A stretch of 64,000 nt of DNA from an uncultured Erythrobacter sp. (GCF_947499705.1 NZ_CANMPJ010000002.1:802688-866687); one strand, 5' to 3'; positions 1 to 9,311 are shown, counted from the first letter of the stretch. Notes: generated by a model not told the origin, from the letters alone. Translations and numbers: made by a program.

Positions 1-20
1 CAACGCACTAAGCATCATCG

Positions 21-37
21 CGAGGAGCGAAACCTCG
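21..37 (+). promoter_or_regulatory. Small hairpin next to the start codon of the first ORF
   Basis: CGAGG and CCTCG form a 5-base stem with a 7-base loop, and the ATG of the following small ORF comes directly after it. The only Shine-Dalgarno-like bases (GAGGAG) lie in the left arm, so the stem could limit translation. It is short and may be chance. Confidence 0.3.
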
Positions 38-232
38 ATGCACGAGTATCACGCAAGCGCAGATTTCGCCGAGCAAATCCTGTCAGGTGAAGTTTCGCTC
101 GATGATACTGGGCTGCTCTGGGACCTGCGCTCCTCTACGATCGAGAAGGTACGAGAAGACTCGCCCAAATATCCTGCGATTCAAGCTGCCCTGAAGAAGT
201 GGCCGTTGCCGCAATCAGGTTCGGAGAGCTGA
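38..232 (+). CDS. Small protein of unknown function (64 aa)
   Basis: I do not recognise this 64-residue protein. It has no signal peptide or membrane segment and is fairly acidic in its first half, with a short charged stretch around residues 30-45. A GAGG-like ribosome site lies about 11 bases upstream, inside a short hairpin. It is the first gene in the window, so any operon partner upstream cannot be seen; 119 bases separate it from the acyl-CoA dehydrogenase. Codon use fits the neighbourhood, but a spurious call is possible because it is so short. Confidence 0.5.
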   Translation: MHEYHASADFAEQILSGEVSLDDTGLLWDLRSSTIEKVREDSPKYPAIQAALKKWPLPQSGSES

Positions 233-351
233 CCAAATGGACTTAGCCAAGGTTTCACTCCGGCTTTCTGCGACTGCAGTATGCCCGCGCCCGCGCGCCC
301 CATGACGCGGACACTTTGATACGTTTCAAATGATCTGACGAGGACAGCTAA

Positions 352-1638
352 ATGGACTTCGCAATTCCCGCCGACCTACAGGCCTATCTTGCCAATCTAG
401 ACGCCTTTATCGAGGCCGAGATCAAGCCGCTTGAGGAGCAGAACGACAATATCCGCTTCTTCGACCATCGCCGTGAGCATGCGCGGACCGATTGGGATCG
501 CGGGGGACTGCCGCGTGAGGATTGGGAGGAACTGCTGAAGGTAGCCACCGCTCGGGCCGACAAGGCTGGGCACTGGCGTTTCTCTGCGCCCAAGCAATAT
601 GGCGGCAAAGACGGGTCGAACCTCTGGATGGCAGTCATCCGCGAGCATTTTGCGCGCAAAGGGCTCGGCCTGCACAACGACCTCCAGAACGAGCATTCGA
701 TCGTCGGCAACTTCCCCTTCGTCGCGATGTTCGATCAATGGGGGACCGAGGAGCAGAAACAGGAATTCATCCTCGGCGGGTTCGAGCGCACCCGCCGCGT
801 CGCCTTTGGTCTGACCGAAGCGCAGCATGGCTCTGACGCGACCCACATGGAAACACACGCCGTGCGAGAAACCCGCGATGGCGTCGATGGCTGGCTGATC
901 AATGGTGAGAAGATGTGGATCACCGGCATGCATGTCGCCACGCACTGCGCGATGTTCGCCCGCACCGCTGGCGAGGCGGGGCAGGCAAGCGGGATCACCT
1001 GTTTCCTCGTCCCCAATCCCAATCCCGGCATCGAGATTGAAGAATGGATGTGGACCTTCAATATGCCCACAGATCACCCGCGCCTTTCGGTCAAGGATGT
1101 GTGGGTGCCCGACAGCGCGATCCTCGGCGTCGAAGGGCGGGGCCTGGCGCTGGCGCAGAGCTTCGTCCACCAGAACCGTATCCGGCAGGCGGCCTCAAGC
1201 TGCGGCGCGGCGATGTTCTGCATCGACGAAAGCGTGAAATACGCCCGGACACGCAAGCCCTTCGGCCAAGAACTGTCGCGCAATCAGGCGATCCAGTTCC
1301 CGCTGGTCGAGCTTGCGACGCAAGCCGAAATGCTCCGTCTGCTGATCTTTAAGACCGCGTGGGAGATGGACAACATGCCACATGAGGAGATCGAACGGAC
1401 GATCTCCGACAAGGTTTCGATGTGCAATTACTGGGCGAACCGGCTGTGCTGCGAGGCGGCGGACCGGGCGATGCAGGTGCATGGCGGCATCGGCTATTCG
1501 CGGCACACCCCGTTCGAACATATATATCGCCACCACCGCCGCTATCGGATTACGGAAGGCAGCGAGGAGATTCAGATGCGCAAGGTTGGGGCGTATCTGT
1601 TCGGGTATCTGGGGCCGAAGCGGGGGCTGTTTGGGTGA
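352..1638 (+). CDS. Acyl-CoA dehydrogenase family protein
   Basis: A 428-residue flavoprotein of the acyl-CoA dehydrogenase superfamily, which oxidises acyl-CoA thioesters to 2-enoyl-CoA with FAD and passes electrons to ETF. The order of regions is typical: an N-terminal helical domain, a middle beta domain with the FAD-contact stretch FGLTEAQHGSDAT and the WITG element, and a C-terminal helical domain with MQVHGGIGYSRHTPFE and ITEGSEEIQ. The length and C-terminus resemble the ACAD10/11-like branch, so branched or unusual acyl chains are possible substrates; the substrate cannot be read from the sequence. A GAGGA site sits about 10 bases before the ATG. Its stop overlaps the GTG of the next small gene. 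Confidence 0.93.
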   Translation: MDFAIPADLQAYLANLDAFIEAEIKPLEEQNDNIRFFDHRREHARTDWDRGGLPREDWEELLKVATARADKAGHWRFSAPKQYGGKDGSNLWMAVIREHFARKGLGLHNDLQNEHSIVGNFPFVAMFDQWGTEEQKQEFILGGFERTRRVAFGLTEAQHGSDATHMETHAVRETRDGVDGWLINGEKMWITGMHVATHCAMFARTAGEAGQASGITCFLVPNPNPGIEIEEWMWTFNMPTDHPRLSVKDVWVPDSAILGVEGRGLALAQSFVHQNRIRQAASSCGAAMFCIDESVKYARTRKPFGQELSRNQAIQFPLVELATQAEMLRLLIFKTAWEMDNMPHEEIERTISDKVSMCNYWANRLCCEAADRAMQVHGGIGYSRHTPFEHIYRHHRRYRITEGSEEIQMRKVGAYLFGYLGPKRGLFG

Positions 1639-1943
1639 GCACAACTCGGTCGAGATCGGGCTTGCGTAAGGCCGTTCGTTGGTTGGCCAGAGGATTTATT
1701 GTGATCCCGCTGTTTCTCAATGTTCTTATGTATCTGAGCGTAGGCCGTGATCACTTGGAATGCCAGAATGGTCGAGACAATGTTATCGTCATGCGAGGCG
1801 ATTCTTATTGCGTCGGTGACTTCTGGGCATTTATCGATGCAATGACTTGGCCGTGGTTGATCGCCCTAGGAGCATTCTTCTTGGTAAACCGTCTCCGGCC
1901 ACATTGGCTCGATTGGCTGGATTCTGAAGGCACACAGCCCTAG
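1635..1943 (+). CDS. Small membrane protein of unknown function
   Basis: A 102-residue protein starting at a GTG that overlaps the TGA of the acyl-CoA dehydrogenase gene (GTGA), a sign of translational coupling. The reading frame is open further upstream, but that part lies inside the dehydrogenase gene, so the GTG is preferred. It has two hydrophobic segments, near residues 13-33 and 65-83, joined by a loop containing two cysteines. An N-terminal basic patch suggests a cytoplasmic N-terminus. I do not recognise the family. Confidence 0.5.
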   Translation: MSTTRSRSGLRKAVRWLARGFIVIPLFLNVLMYLSVGRDHLECQNGRDNVIVMRGDSYCVGDFWAFIDAMTWPWLIALGAFFLVNRLRPHWLDWLDSEGTQP

Positions 1944-1993
1944 CAATATCCTTTCGCGTCGCTAGTCTCTCGTTCCAACACAGGGAGAGACTC

Positions 1994-4900
1994 ATGCGCC
2001 GCTTTTCGCCGAAACTCGTAAGCACCCTTTTAGCAGGCTCCATGCTCGCGATGCCGTCCATCGCGCTTGCGCAGGACGACACAGACGAGAAGTGGGACGT
2101 CGAGGCTCCGCGCGGCGCGACTATCGAGCAGGTCCCGATCCAGACCGACGAAGGCACGTGGATGGATGTCGACGTCGCGCCCGACGGAAACACGCTCGCC
2201 TTCACCATGCTTGGCGACATTTACACCCTGCCGATCACCGGCGGCACGCCCACGCGCATTGCCGAGGGGCTGGCTTGGGAAGTGCATCCGCGTTTCTCTC
2301 CCGACGGATCACGCATCGCCTTCACTTCGGATCGCGGCGGCGGCGACAATATTTGGGTGATGAACCGCGACGGGTCTGACAAGCGGCAGGTGACGAAGGA
2401 AAGCTTCCGCCTGTTGAACCAACCGACATGGTCGCCCGATGGCGAGTTCATTGCGGCCAAGAAGCATTTCACCACCCAACGCTCGCTAGGGACCGGCGAG
2501 ATCTGGATGTACCATGTCTCCGGCGGGGGCGGTGTGCAGGTGGTCGAGCGCGCGAGCGAGAGCCTGCAAAAGGAGCTGGGCGAACCCGTCTTTTCGCCTG
2601 ATGGCAGTGCGATCTACTACACCCGCAACACAACCGGCGGGAACCAGTTTATCTATGCGCAGGATTCCAATGCCGGGATCTTTGCGATTGAGAAACACGA
2701 TCTGGAAACCGGAGAAGTGACCACTGCGGTCGATGGTTATGGCGGCGCGGTGCGTCCTGCGCCATCGCCTGACGGGACCGAGATCGCCTTTGTCCGCCGC
2801 GACAAGGATACTTCGCAGCTGTGGATCAAGGAAATCGCCACCGGCAAGGAGCGCATGATCTACGGCGCGCTCGATCTCGATGTGCAGGAGACCTGGGCGG
2901 TGACCGGGGTCTATCCGAATATGGACTGGACGCCGGACAGCCGCAGCATCGTGTTCTGGGCGGGTGGTAAGCTCAACCGGGTGGACCGCGATGGAGCAAA
3001 CCATGCGGTGATCCCGTTTTCGATTAGCGACACCCGAGGCATCGCCGACGCGCCGCATCCGGAGATCGACGTCGCACCGGAACGCTTCGTCACCAACATG
3101 CCGAAATTCGCTATGCTTGCGCCTGATGGCAGCCGGGTCGTGTTCGAAAGCCTTGGTCGGCTACACTTCAGATCGGCACGCGGCCGCGATGCGCCGCGCC
3201 CATTGACCGCCGCTGGTGATACGGTTCAAGCGTTCCCGGCGTTCAGCCGCGATGGCTCGCAATTGGCGTGGGTCGAATGGTCCGACGATGCGTTGGGCCG
3301 GATCGTGGTCGCCGATGCCAATGGCGCCAATGCACGCGCGGTATCATCACAGCCGGGCCATTACGCCAACCTGGCCTTCTCGCCCGACGGCTCGATGATC
3401 GCTTTTGAAAAGCGCTCCGGCGGCTATCTGACCTCGCCCGAATACTCGGAAAACACCGGCATCTACGTGATGCCGACACGCGGCGGTGCAGCCACTCGGG
3501 TCAGCCGCAGCGGCGGCAACCCGCAATTCGGTGCCGATGGCGACCGGCTGTTCATGACCATGAATGAAGGCGGCAAGCTGGCGCTGGTTTCAAGCGATCT
3601 CGGCGGCGAGGCCAAGCGCACCCATGCGAGCGGCGAACTCGCCAACGATTTCCGCGTGTCGCCCGATGGCAAGACTGTCGCTTTCCGTCAGAACTACGAA
3701 GTGTTTGCCATGCCGCTGCTGCCCGGCGGCAAGCCGGTGAATGTCAGCGAAAAGGGCGGATCGCTGCCGGTGACTAAGGTTTCGGTCGGCGGTGCGGATT
3801 ATCTCGGCTGGGCCAATGGCGGACGGACCTTGTTCTGGTCCATCGGCCCGAAATTGCAGACCGCTGATGTCGCAGGCTTCTTCCGCAACGCGCCCAAGGG
3901 TGAGGATGACGAGGGCGGCTATGAGCCACCCGAAGGCGGTATCTCACTGGCGATGACGGTGCGTGCGGACAAGCCGACCGGAACCATCGCAATCACCGGC
4001 GCGCGCATTCTGACAATGGCGGCGGGACTCGACCAGCAGGATGCTGGCGTAATCGAAAATGGCGTGATCGTGATCGAAGGCGACAGGATTGCCGCAATCG
4101 GTCCAGCAGGTGAAGTCAGTGTGCCGAGCGGCGCCACAACCATCGACGCCAGCGGCAAGACAATCATGCCCGGCATCGTCGATGCGCACGCCCACGGCCC
4201 GCAAGGGACGGGCGACTTGATCCCGCAACAGAACTGGCGGCTAATTCAGGACCTCGCGATGGGCGTGACGACGATCCACGATCCGTCGAGCCGCGCGAGC
4301 CTGATCTTCGCAGCCGCCGAGCGCCAGCAGGCGGGCAAGCTGCTCGCCCCGCGCATCTTCTCGACTGGGGAGATCATCTACGGCGCCAAGGCACCGAGCG
4401 TCTATGCGCGGATCGATAGCTACGACGATGCGCTTGCCCATGTCCGCCGGATCAAGGCGCAGGGCGGCATCTCGGTGAAGAACTACAACCAGCCCCGGCG
4501 CGAACAACGCCAGATGGTCGCGCGCGCGGCTGCCGAGGAGAATATGCTGGTTGTGGCCGAGGGGGGATCGCTTTTCGGGATGGACATGAACCTGATCGCG
4601 GATGGCAATTCGACCATTGAGCACAATGTGCCGGGCGATGTGTTCTACGAAGATGTGCTGCAATTCTTCAGCCAGTCTAACTCAAACTACACGCCGACAC
4701 TCAACGTCACCTATGGCGGGCTCGCAGGCGATCCATACTGGCGGCAGGCGACCGACGTGTTCGATCACCCGCTGATGATCCACACCCCGCCCAAGGTGCT
4801 GCTCGCCAGTACGGCTCGGCGCACCAAGGCTCCCGATTGGGCGTTCGTCGATGACAATGCCGCACGCGAAGCCAAGAAGTTCGCTGACCGCGGCGTGAAG

Positions 4901-5308
4901 GTCTCCATCGGCGCGCATGGCCAGCAGGCAGGCGTCGATGCGCATTGGGAAATCTGGAGCTTCGCACGCGGCGGGATGAGCCCGGTCGAAGCGCTCAAGA
5001 CGGCAACGATCTGGCCAGCGGAATCGCTTGGCATGGCAAAGGATGTCGGCAGTCTCGAAGTCGGTAAGCTAGCTGATCTGGTGGTACTGAATGCCGATCC
5101 AAGCGCGAACATCCGCGATACCGACAAGATCGACCGCGTGATGCTCGGCGGGCGGCTTTACGATGCCAAGACCATGAACGAGGTTGAGACCGGCGATGCC
5201 GAGCGGTTGCCCTATTGGTGGGAGGCCAATGGCGGGAACGGCGCGGTCGGATCCGAAGCGGCTGCCCATGCGGACGGCGCAGGCCATTCCGACGGGGGCA
5301 GCCAATAA
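1994..5308 (+). CDS. Exported TolB-like beta-propeller / amidohydrolase fusion protein
   Basis: An 1104-residue protein with a Sec signal peptide (cleavage likely after the ALA at about residues 24-26). The first two thirds hold many WD40-like/PD40 strands (FSPDGSRIAFTSDRGG and similar), as in TolB and the DPP-IV propellers. The last third is a metal-dependent amidohydrolase: the DAHAHG motif places metal-ligand histidines at residues 732 and 734, and the tail has the usual KLADLVVLN signature. Such fusions are usually annotated as imidazolonepropionase-like or prolidase-like hydrolases in the periplasm, with peptide or cyclic amide substrates; the true substrate is unknown. GGGAGA lies 6 bases before the ATG. 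It ends 3 bases before the convergent fliA. Confidence 0.9.
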   Translation: MRRFSPKLVSTLLAGSMLAMPSIALAQDDTDEKWDVEAPRGATIEQVPIQTDEGTWMDVDVAPDGNTLAFTMLGDIYTLPITGGTPTRIAEGLAWEVHPRFSPDGSRIAFTSDRGGGDNIWVMNRDGSDKRQVTKESFRLLNQPTWSPDGEFIAAKKHFTTQRSLGTGEIWMYHVSGGGGVQVVERASESLQKELGEPVFSPDGSAIYYTRNTTGGNQFIYAQDSNAGIFAIEKHDLETGEVTTAVDGYGGAVRPAPSPDGTEIAFVRRDKDTSQLWIKEIATGKERMIYGALDLDVQETWAVTGVYPNMDWTPDSRSIVFWAGGKLNRVDRDGANHAVIPFSISDTRGIADAPHPEIDVAPERFVTNMPKFAMLAPDGSRVVFESLGRLHFRSARGRDAPRPLTAAGDTVQAFPAFSRDGSQLAWVEWSDDALGRIVVADANGANARAVSSQPGHYANLAFSPDGSMIAFEKRSGGYLTSPEYSENTGIYVMPTRGGAATRVSRSGGNPQFGADGDRLFMTMNEGGKLALVSSDLGGEAKRTHASGELANDFRVSPDGKTVAFRQNYEVFAMPLLPGGKPVNVSEKGGSLPVTKVSVGGADYLGWANGGRTLFWSIGPKLQTADVAGFFRNAPKGEDDEGGYEPPEGGISLAMTVRADKPTGTIAITGARILTMAAGLDQQDAGVIENGVIVIEGDRIAAIGPAGEVSVPSGATTIDASGKTIMPGIVDAHAHGPQGTGDLIPQQNWRLIQDLAMGVTTIHDPSSRASLIFAAAERQQAGKLLAPRIFSTGEIIYGAKAPSVYARIDSYDDALAHVRRIKAQGGISVKNYNQPRREQRQMVARAAAEENMLVVAEGGSLFGMDMNLIADGNSTIEHNVPGDVFYEDVLQFFSQSNSNYTPTLNVTYGGLAGDPYWRQATDVFDHPLMIHTPPKVLLASTARRTKAPDWAFVDDNAAREAKKFADRGVKVSIGAHGQQAGVDAHWEIWSFARGGMSPVEALKTATIWPAESLGMAKDVGSLEVGKLADLVVLNADPSANIRDTDKIDRVMLGGRLYDAKTMNEVETGDAERLPYWWEANGGNGAVGSEAAAHADGAGHSDGGSQ

Positions 5309-5311
5309 CGG

Positions 5312-6049
5312 TTAGGCTTCTTCCGCCTCCATCAGCGCGCGCAGGTCTTTCAGGGCTTTGGCGCGTAGCTGATGGACACGCGGGACGCTGACTTCGAGCA
5401 CGGCGGCGATCTCGGTCAGGTTCATTTCCTCGACGAAGAACAGTTGCAGCACCAGTTTCAACCGGTCGGGCAGCTCGGTCATCGCGCGGATCAACCGCTC
5501 GCGGTCTTCCATGTCGGATAGGACCGCGAAGGGGTCCGGCTCTTCTGCGGCGAAGGCGGTGTTGGAATCGTCATACTCATCGCTGATCGAGGAGATCGTG
5601 ACGCCCGACGCTTCGATTTCTAGCAGCTCGCCATCGCTGATCCCCATCACCTTGGCGATTTCCGCTCGGCTGGGTTCGTGGCCGGTCTGCTGGCGCAAAC
5701 TGTCGAGTGTCCGCTGATAGGCAGCGCGTCGTTTTCTGGCGGTGCGCGTGTCATTGAGCAATTTGCGGATCTGATCGAGCATCGCCCCGCGCACGCGGAT
5801 CTTGGCATAGGCGGCGAAACCGTCCTCTCCCGGACCATTGTGCTTTTGCGCGCATTCGGTCAGCGCCACGACGCCTGCCTGGATCAGGTCTTCGACTTCG
5901 AGTCCTTCGCGGCCCATGCCATAGACATGCCACGCGGCGCGGCGGACCATCGGCAGGAACCGGCGGACGCGGTCCTCCACCTCGGCGTGCGAGGCGTTGC
6001 TGTAAGCGACGGGATTCGCGCCCGCAAAGCTGGTTGGATCGTGTTTCAT
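5312..6049 (-). CDS. fliA: Flagellar RNA polymerase sigma factor FliA (sigma-28)
   Basis: A 245-residue sigma-70 family factor of the FliA/WhiG group, which directs RNA polymerase to late flagellar promoters such as flagellin. Region 2 is seen in VEDLIQAGVVAL and the YAKIRVRGAMLDQIRK stretch. Region 3 follows, and region 4 ends in a helix-turn-helix (LTEIAAVLEVSVPRVHQL). It is the last gene of a three-gene minus-strand operon and overlaps the end of flhA by four bases (ATGA). The anti-sigma factor gene flgM is in the adjacent unit, completing a classical FliA-FlgM checkpoint. Confidence 0.95.
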   Translation of the reverse strand: MKHDPTSFAGANPVAYSNASHAEVEDRVRRFLPMVRRAAWHVYGMGREGLEVEDLIQAGVVALTECAQKHNGPGEDGFAAYAKIRVRGAMLDQIRKLLNDTRTARKRRAAYQRTLDSLRQQTGHEPSRAEIAKVMGISDGELLEIEASGVTISSISDEYDDSNTAFAAEEPDPFAVLSDMEDRERLIRAMTELPDRLKLVLQLFFVEEMNLTEIAAVLEVSVPRVHQLRAKALKDLRALMEAEEA

Positions 6050-8169
6050 GCCGCCATTTCTCCCTCAAGGGGCGGTGTGATTGTCTCGGGCGCCGGTTTT
6101 AGAGCTGGATCTTCCGCGCCGATTACGCCGACCACTTCGACAGCCTGCGTCGCGGGCAATTCGTTGATCGACAGGACAAGGCAGCGGCTGGCGCGTTGGC
6201 GGAGGAAATTGGTCAGCGATCGGCGCGCGGGCGGCTGCACGATCAAGGCAATCGGGGCATCCGCCTCCGCGATGAATTCGTTGATCTTGCGCGCAATCAT
6301 CGCTCCGCAATCAGGTTCGATCAGCGGTTGCCCAGTGCCCGGATCAGCCATGCCGCCAAGGATCGAGGCTTCGAGGCCCGCGTCGAGCGTAGCGACTTTG
6401 AGCGACTCGCCGGATGAGCAGACCCGCGCGACGAGCTTTGCGCCCAGATCGGTGCGGATGGCGTCTATCAGCGCATCAAAGTCCTGCGTCTTCTGGAGCG
6501 CCAGAGCGAGGCTGGTGAAGATCGGTTGCGGGTGAGACAGGCCGATCCCGTCGGCGATCAGCGCACGGAAAATGCGCGTCATCGCGGCAAGCGAAAGCGG
6601 TTCCGGATGGACGGCTTCGACCAGTGCGGGTGCACGTTCCTTGAGCGCATCGAGCAGGTCGCGAACTTCCTCCGGGCCGAGCAATTGGTCGCTCTGGGCA
6701 AGCAAGGCCTGATTGGCGTGGGTGGCGATGACGGTGCTGGGGTCGACCGCCATGAAGCCCTCGGCCACGGCATGATCACGCGCCGCCGGATCGATCCAGA
6801 TTGCCGGGCAATCGAAGCTTGGGTCGCGGGTCGCTTCGCCCGTCAGGCCGTGTCCAGTCCGCACATCGCCCGCATCGATGGCGAGCAATCTGTTGGGCCG
6901 TACCGAGCCGCTGGCGACGGTCACACCGCCCACGAGTACAGAGTAATCCTGCGCGCCGGTATCCAATGAATCCCGGATGCGGAATTGCGGCAGCACGAAA
7001 CCCAGATCGCGCGAAAGCTGTTTGCGAATGCCGGTGATCCGCGTGAGCAGCGGCGCACCTTTGGCTTTGTCGACCAGATGGACCAGGCCGTAGCCCAGCT
7101 CGATTGTCACCAATGTCTGGTCGGACACGTCGGCGAGTTCGATCCGGTCGGGCGGAACTTCCTCTTCCTGCACTTTCTCTTCGACCGGGCGCGCCTTGTG
7201 CTGGCGCAGTCCCCACCAGATTGCCCCGGCGATCGCGGCGGCGGGGAAGAAGATCATCTGCGGCATGGCTGGAACCATCCCGATTGCGAGCAAGATCAAG
7301 GCGACCGGTAGCCACCCGCGCGGATCGGAGAATTGCCCGCCAATCTGCCCGGTCAGATCGCGCTTGTCCGAAACGCGGGTGACGATAGCTGCGGCGGCGA
7401 TGGAGAGCAGCAGCGCAGGAACCTGAGCGACCAGCGCGTCGCCTACGGCCAGCGTGATGTAGAGCTCGCCCGCTTCAGCGGCGGAAAGGCCGTGGCTGAT
7501 CATTCCGAGCGCCAATCCGGCGATGACATTGACTGCCAGGATCAGCAGCGCAGCAATCGCATCGCCCTTCACGAATTTCGACGCACCATCCATCGACCCG
7601 TAGAAATCGGCTTCGACTGTCACTTGGGACCGTCGCTCGCGCGCTTCTTCGGCGGTGATCAGGCCTGCGGCGATATCGGCATCGATGGCCATCTGTTTGC
7701 CGGGCAAAGCGTCGAGCACGAACCGGGCAGAAACCTCCGACACGCGGCCCGCACCCTTGGTTATGACGATCATGTTGATGATCAGCAGGATCGTGAAGAC
7801 GAACAGACCGACCGCGAAATTGCCTCCGACCAGAAACTGGCCAAAGCTTTCGATTATCTCCCCCGCCGCGTTGCCGCCTTCATGGCCATTGACCAGCACG
7901 ACGCGGGTAGAGGCCACATTCAGCGCGAGGCGAAGCAGCGTGGCGAACAGCAGCACCGACGGGAATGCCGAGAAGTCGAGCGGTTGGCGGACATTGAGCG
8001 CTACCATCAGAACCGCGACCGTGATCGCGATGTTGAGCACGAAAAATACGTCGAGCATCACGGTCGGGATTGGCAGCACCATCAGCGCGAATAGCGCGAA
8101 GATGCCGATTGGCAGAGCCATCGCGGCCGGTACGCCGCGCAGATTGTCGGTCATGGTCGCGGCGCTCAT
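6046..8169 (-). CDS. flhA: Flagellar export gate protein FlhA
   Basis: A 707-residue integral membrane protein of the type III export gate. It has the usual seven to eight N-terminal hydrophobic segments (to about residue 330), a linker, and a large cytosolic domain that docks chaperone-substrate complexes. The family stretch GKQMAIDADIAAGLI and the FHIPEP-equivalent region are recognisable. It works with FlhB, FliP, FliQ and FliR, all encoded at 37-40 kb. The gene overlaps the transglycosylase gene upstream and fliA downstream by four bases each, so the three are co-transcribed and probably translationally coupled. Confidence 0.97.
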   Translation of the reverse strand: MSAATMTDNLRGVPAAMALPIGIFALFALMVLPIPTVMLDVFFVLNIAITVAVLMVALNVRQPLDFSAFPSVLLFATLLRLALNVASTRVVLVNGHEGGNAAGEIIESFGQFLVGGNFAVGLFVFTILLIINMIVITKGAGRVSEVSARFVLDALPGKQMAIDADIAAGLITAEEARERRSQVTVEADFYGSMDGASKFVKGDAIAALLILAVNVIAGLALGMISHGLSAAEAGELYITLAVGDALVAQVPALLLSIAAAAIVTRVSDKRDLTGQIGGQFSDPRGWLPVALILLAIGMVPAMPQMIFFPAAAIAGAIWWGLRQHKARPVEEKVQEEEVPPDRIELADVSDQTLVTIELGYGLVHLVDKAKGAPLLTRITGIRKQLSRDLGFVLPQFRIRDSLDTGAQDYSVLVGGVTVASGSVRPNRLLAIDAGDVRTGHGLTGEATRDPSFDCPAIWIDPAARDHAVAEGFMAVDPSTVIATHANQALLAQSDQLLGPEEVRDLLDALKERAPALVEAVHPEPLSLAAMTRIFRALIADGIGLSHPQPIFTSLALALQKTQDFDALIDAIRTDLGAKLVARVCSSGESLKVATLDAGLEASILGGMADPGTGQPLIEPDCGAMIARKINEFIAEADAPIALIVQPPARRSLTNFLRQRASRCLVLSINELPATQAVEVVGVIGAEDPALKPAPETITPPLEGEMAA

Positions 8170-9203
8170 AGTCCGAGCGCTTTCAGCCGGTCATAGGCGC
8201 GTTTGACCTGCGCGCTGCCCTCGGAGCTGAGTTGCTGCGTTCCCTCCCCACCCAAAGTGGCTCGCAGCAGGTTCGACATGGAGACCGGACGGGCTGAGGG
8301 CGAATTGGCGGTGACCGGCGTCGCTGAAGCCAGTGTGGCGCGGGGTGATATGACCGGGCGATTGAACCCGGTGATAGCTGGCGGATTTCCCGGTTCGAAC
8401 ACCTGTTCGTCGGCGATAATGTAAGGTGACGGAGTGATTGCGGCGACGGTGTAGGGCGAGGGTGCATAGGGGCTTTGCGAATAGCCGCCGAGGCCCGCGC
8501 CCGGTCCCGCATCATCTGCACGGGCAAGCGCGCGGCTCATCTTGCCATCGATCACATTCATGACCTCGGCGAGGCTGCGCGGCGCACCGCTGCGTTCGTA
8601 GAATATGCCGCGATTGGCGGCCGCCGGGCGGCGGAACAGGTCGGGCGCGCTCTGATTCGGGTCATGCGACAGTTCGGACAGAAACCGTCCCGCGCCGCCC
8701 GCACCCAGAAAATGGGCGAGGTAGAGTTCACCGTGATCGGGCTGCCGCCCCAGGATCGGCATCAAATGCGCGCGATTGTCTTCGGCAAGGCCGGCCGCCA
8801 TCAGCGAAGCTATCTGCGGGTCTTTGCGGAGCGCCAGGATCGCCTGCTTTTGGGCAGGGTCGGCGACGTAGGCGGAGCCGCTGCGCGTTGTGCCAATCTG
8901 CGCGGCGACATCGCCCAAGCCAAAACGATCCCCATGCCGCTTCATGGTGTTCAGCCAGGTACTTTCGATGAATTGAAACAGGCCGGTGGCGCTCGATGTG
9001 CGGGCCTTGGCTTCGGGGTTCATTGCGGATTCGACTTCGGCCTGGGCGAGCAGGTAATCGAAGTCGACTGAGGTCTGGCGCGCGGCATCGGCGATTGCTC
9101 GCTGGACAGGCGGCGCGCCGTCCGCGCGGGCGATCTGGCGCGCGGCACCGGTAATCATCGAACCGGCGACGGGACCATTGGTGATTAGTGGTTGGTTGCT
9201 CAC
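8166..9203 (-). CDS. Flagellum-associated lytic transglycosylase (SLT domain), no signal peptide
   Basis: A 345-residue protein with an SLT-type transglycosylase domain at about residues 35-190. The catalytic glutamate is probably E58 in AEVESAMNP, followed by ATGLFQFIESTWL and a later HFLGAGGAGRFL element. The C-terminal half is Ala/Pro/Ser-rich and low in complexity. The start is a GTG, and there is no hydrophobic signal sequence at the N-terminus. It opens the flhA-fliA operon behind a near-consensus sigma-54 promoter. The FlgJ of this locus lacks a muramidase domain, so this enzyme is the best candidate for opening peptidoglycan for the rod, as SltF does in Rhodobacter. Export through the flagellar apparatus itself is an inference from the missing signal peptide. 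Confidence 0.85.
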   Translation of the reverse strand: MSNQPLITNGPVAGSMITGAARQIARADGAPPVQRAIADAARQTSVDFDYLLAQAEVESAMNPEAKARTSSATGLFQFIESTWLNTMKRHGDRFGLGDVAAQIGTTRSGSAYVADPAQKQAILALRKDPQIASLMAAGLAEDNRAHLMPILGRQPDHGELYLAHFLGAGGAGRFLSELSHDPNQSAPDLFRRPAAANRGIFYERSGAPRSLAEVMNVIDGKMSRALARADDAGPGAGLGGYSQSPYAPSPYTVAAITPSPYIIADEQVFEPGNPPAITGFNRPVISPRATLASATPVTANSPSARPVSMSNLLRATLGGEGTQQLSSEGSAQVKRAYDRLKALGL

Positions 9204-9267
9204 TGTCTGCCCATCATCTTGCCTGTTGCATCAAGCGCGCCGCTGACGGGCGCAGTGTCACAAGTTA

Positions 9268-9283
9268 AGCAATGGGCGTGCCA
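9268..9283 (-). promoter_or_regulatory. Sigma-54 (-24/-12) promoter of the transglycosylase-flhA-fliA operon
   Basis: Read on the minus strand the site is TGGCACGCCCATTGCT, matching TGGCACG-N4-TTGCW at every fixed position with the required GG-N10-GC spacing. It lies 65 bases before the GTG of the transglycosylase gene. It indicates activation by an enhancer-binding protein such as the FlbD-like regulator encoded at 26.7 kb. Confidence 0.85.
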
Positions 9284-9311
9284 AACCGTGTTTCGTGGTT
9301 AATGGCTGAGA

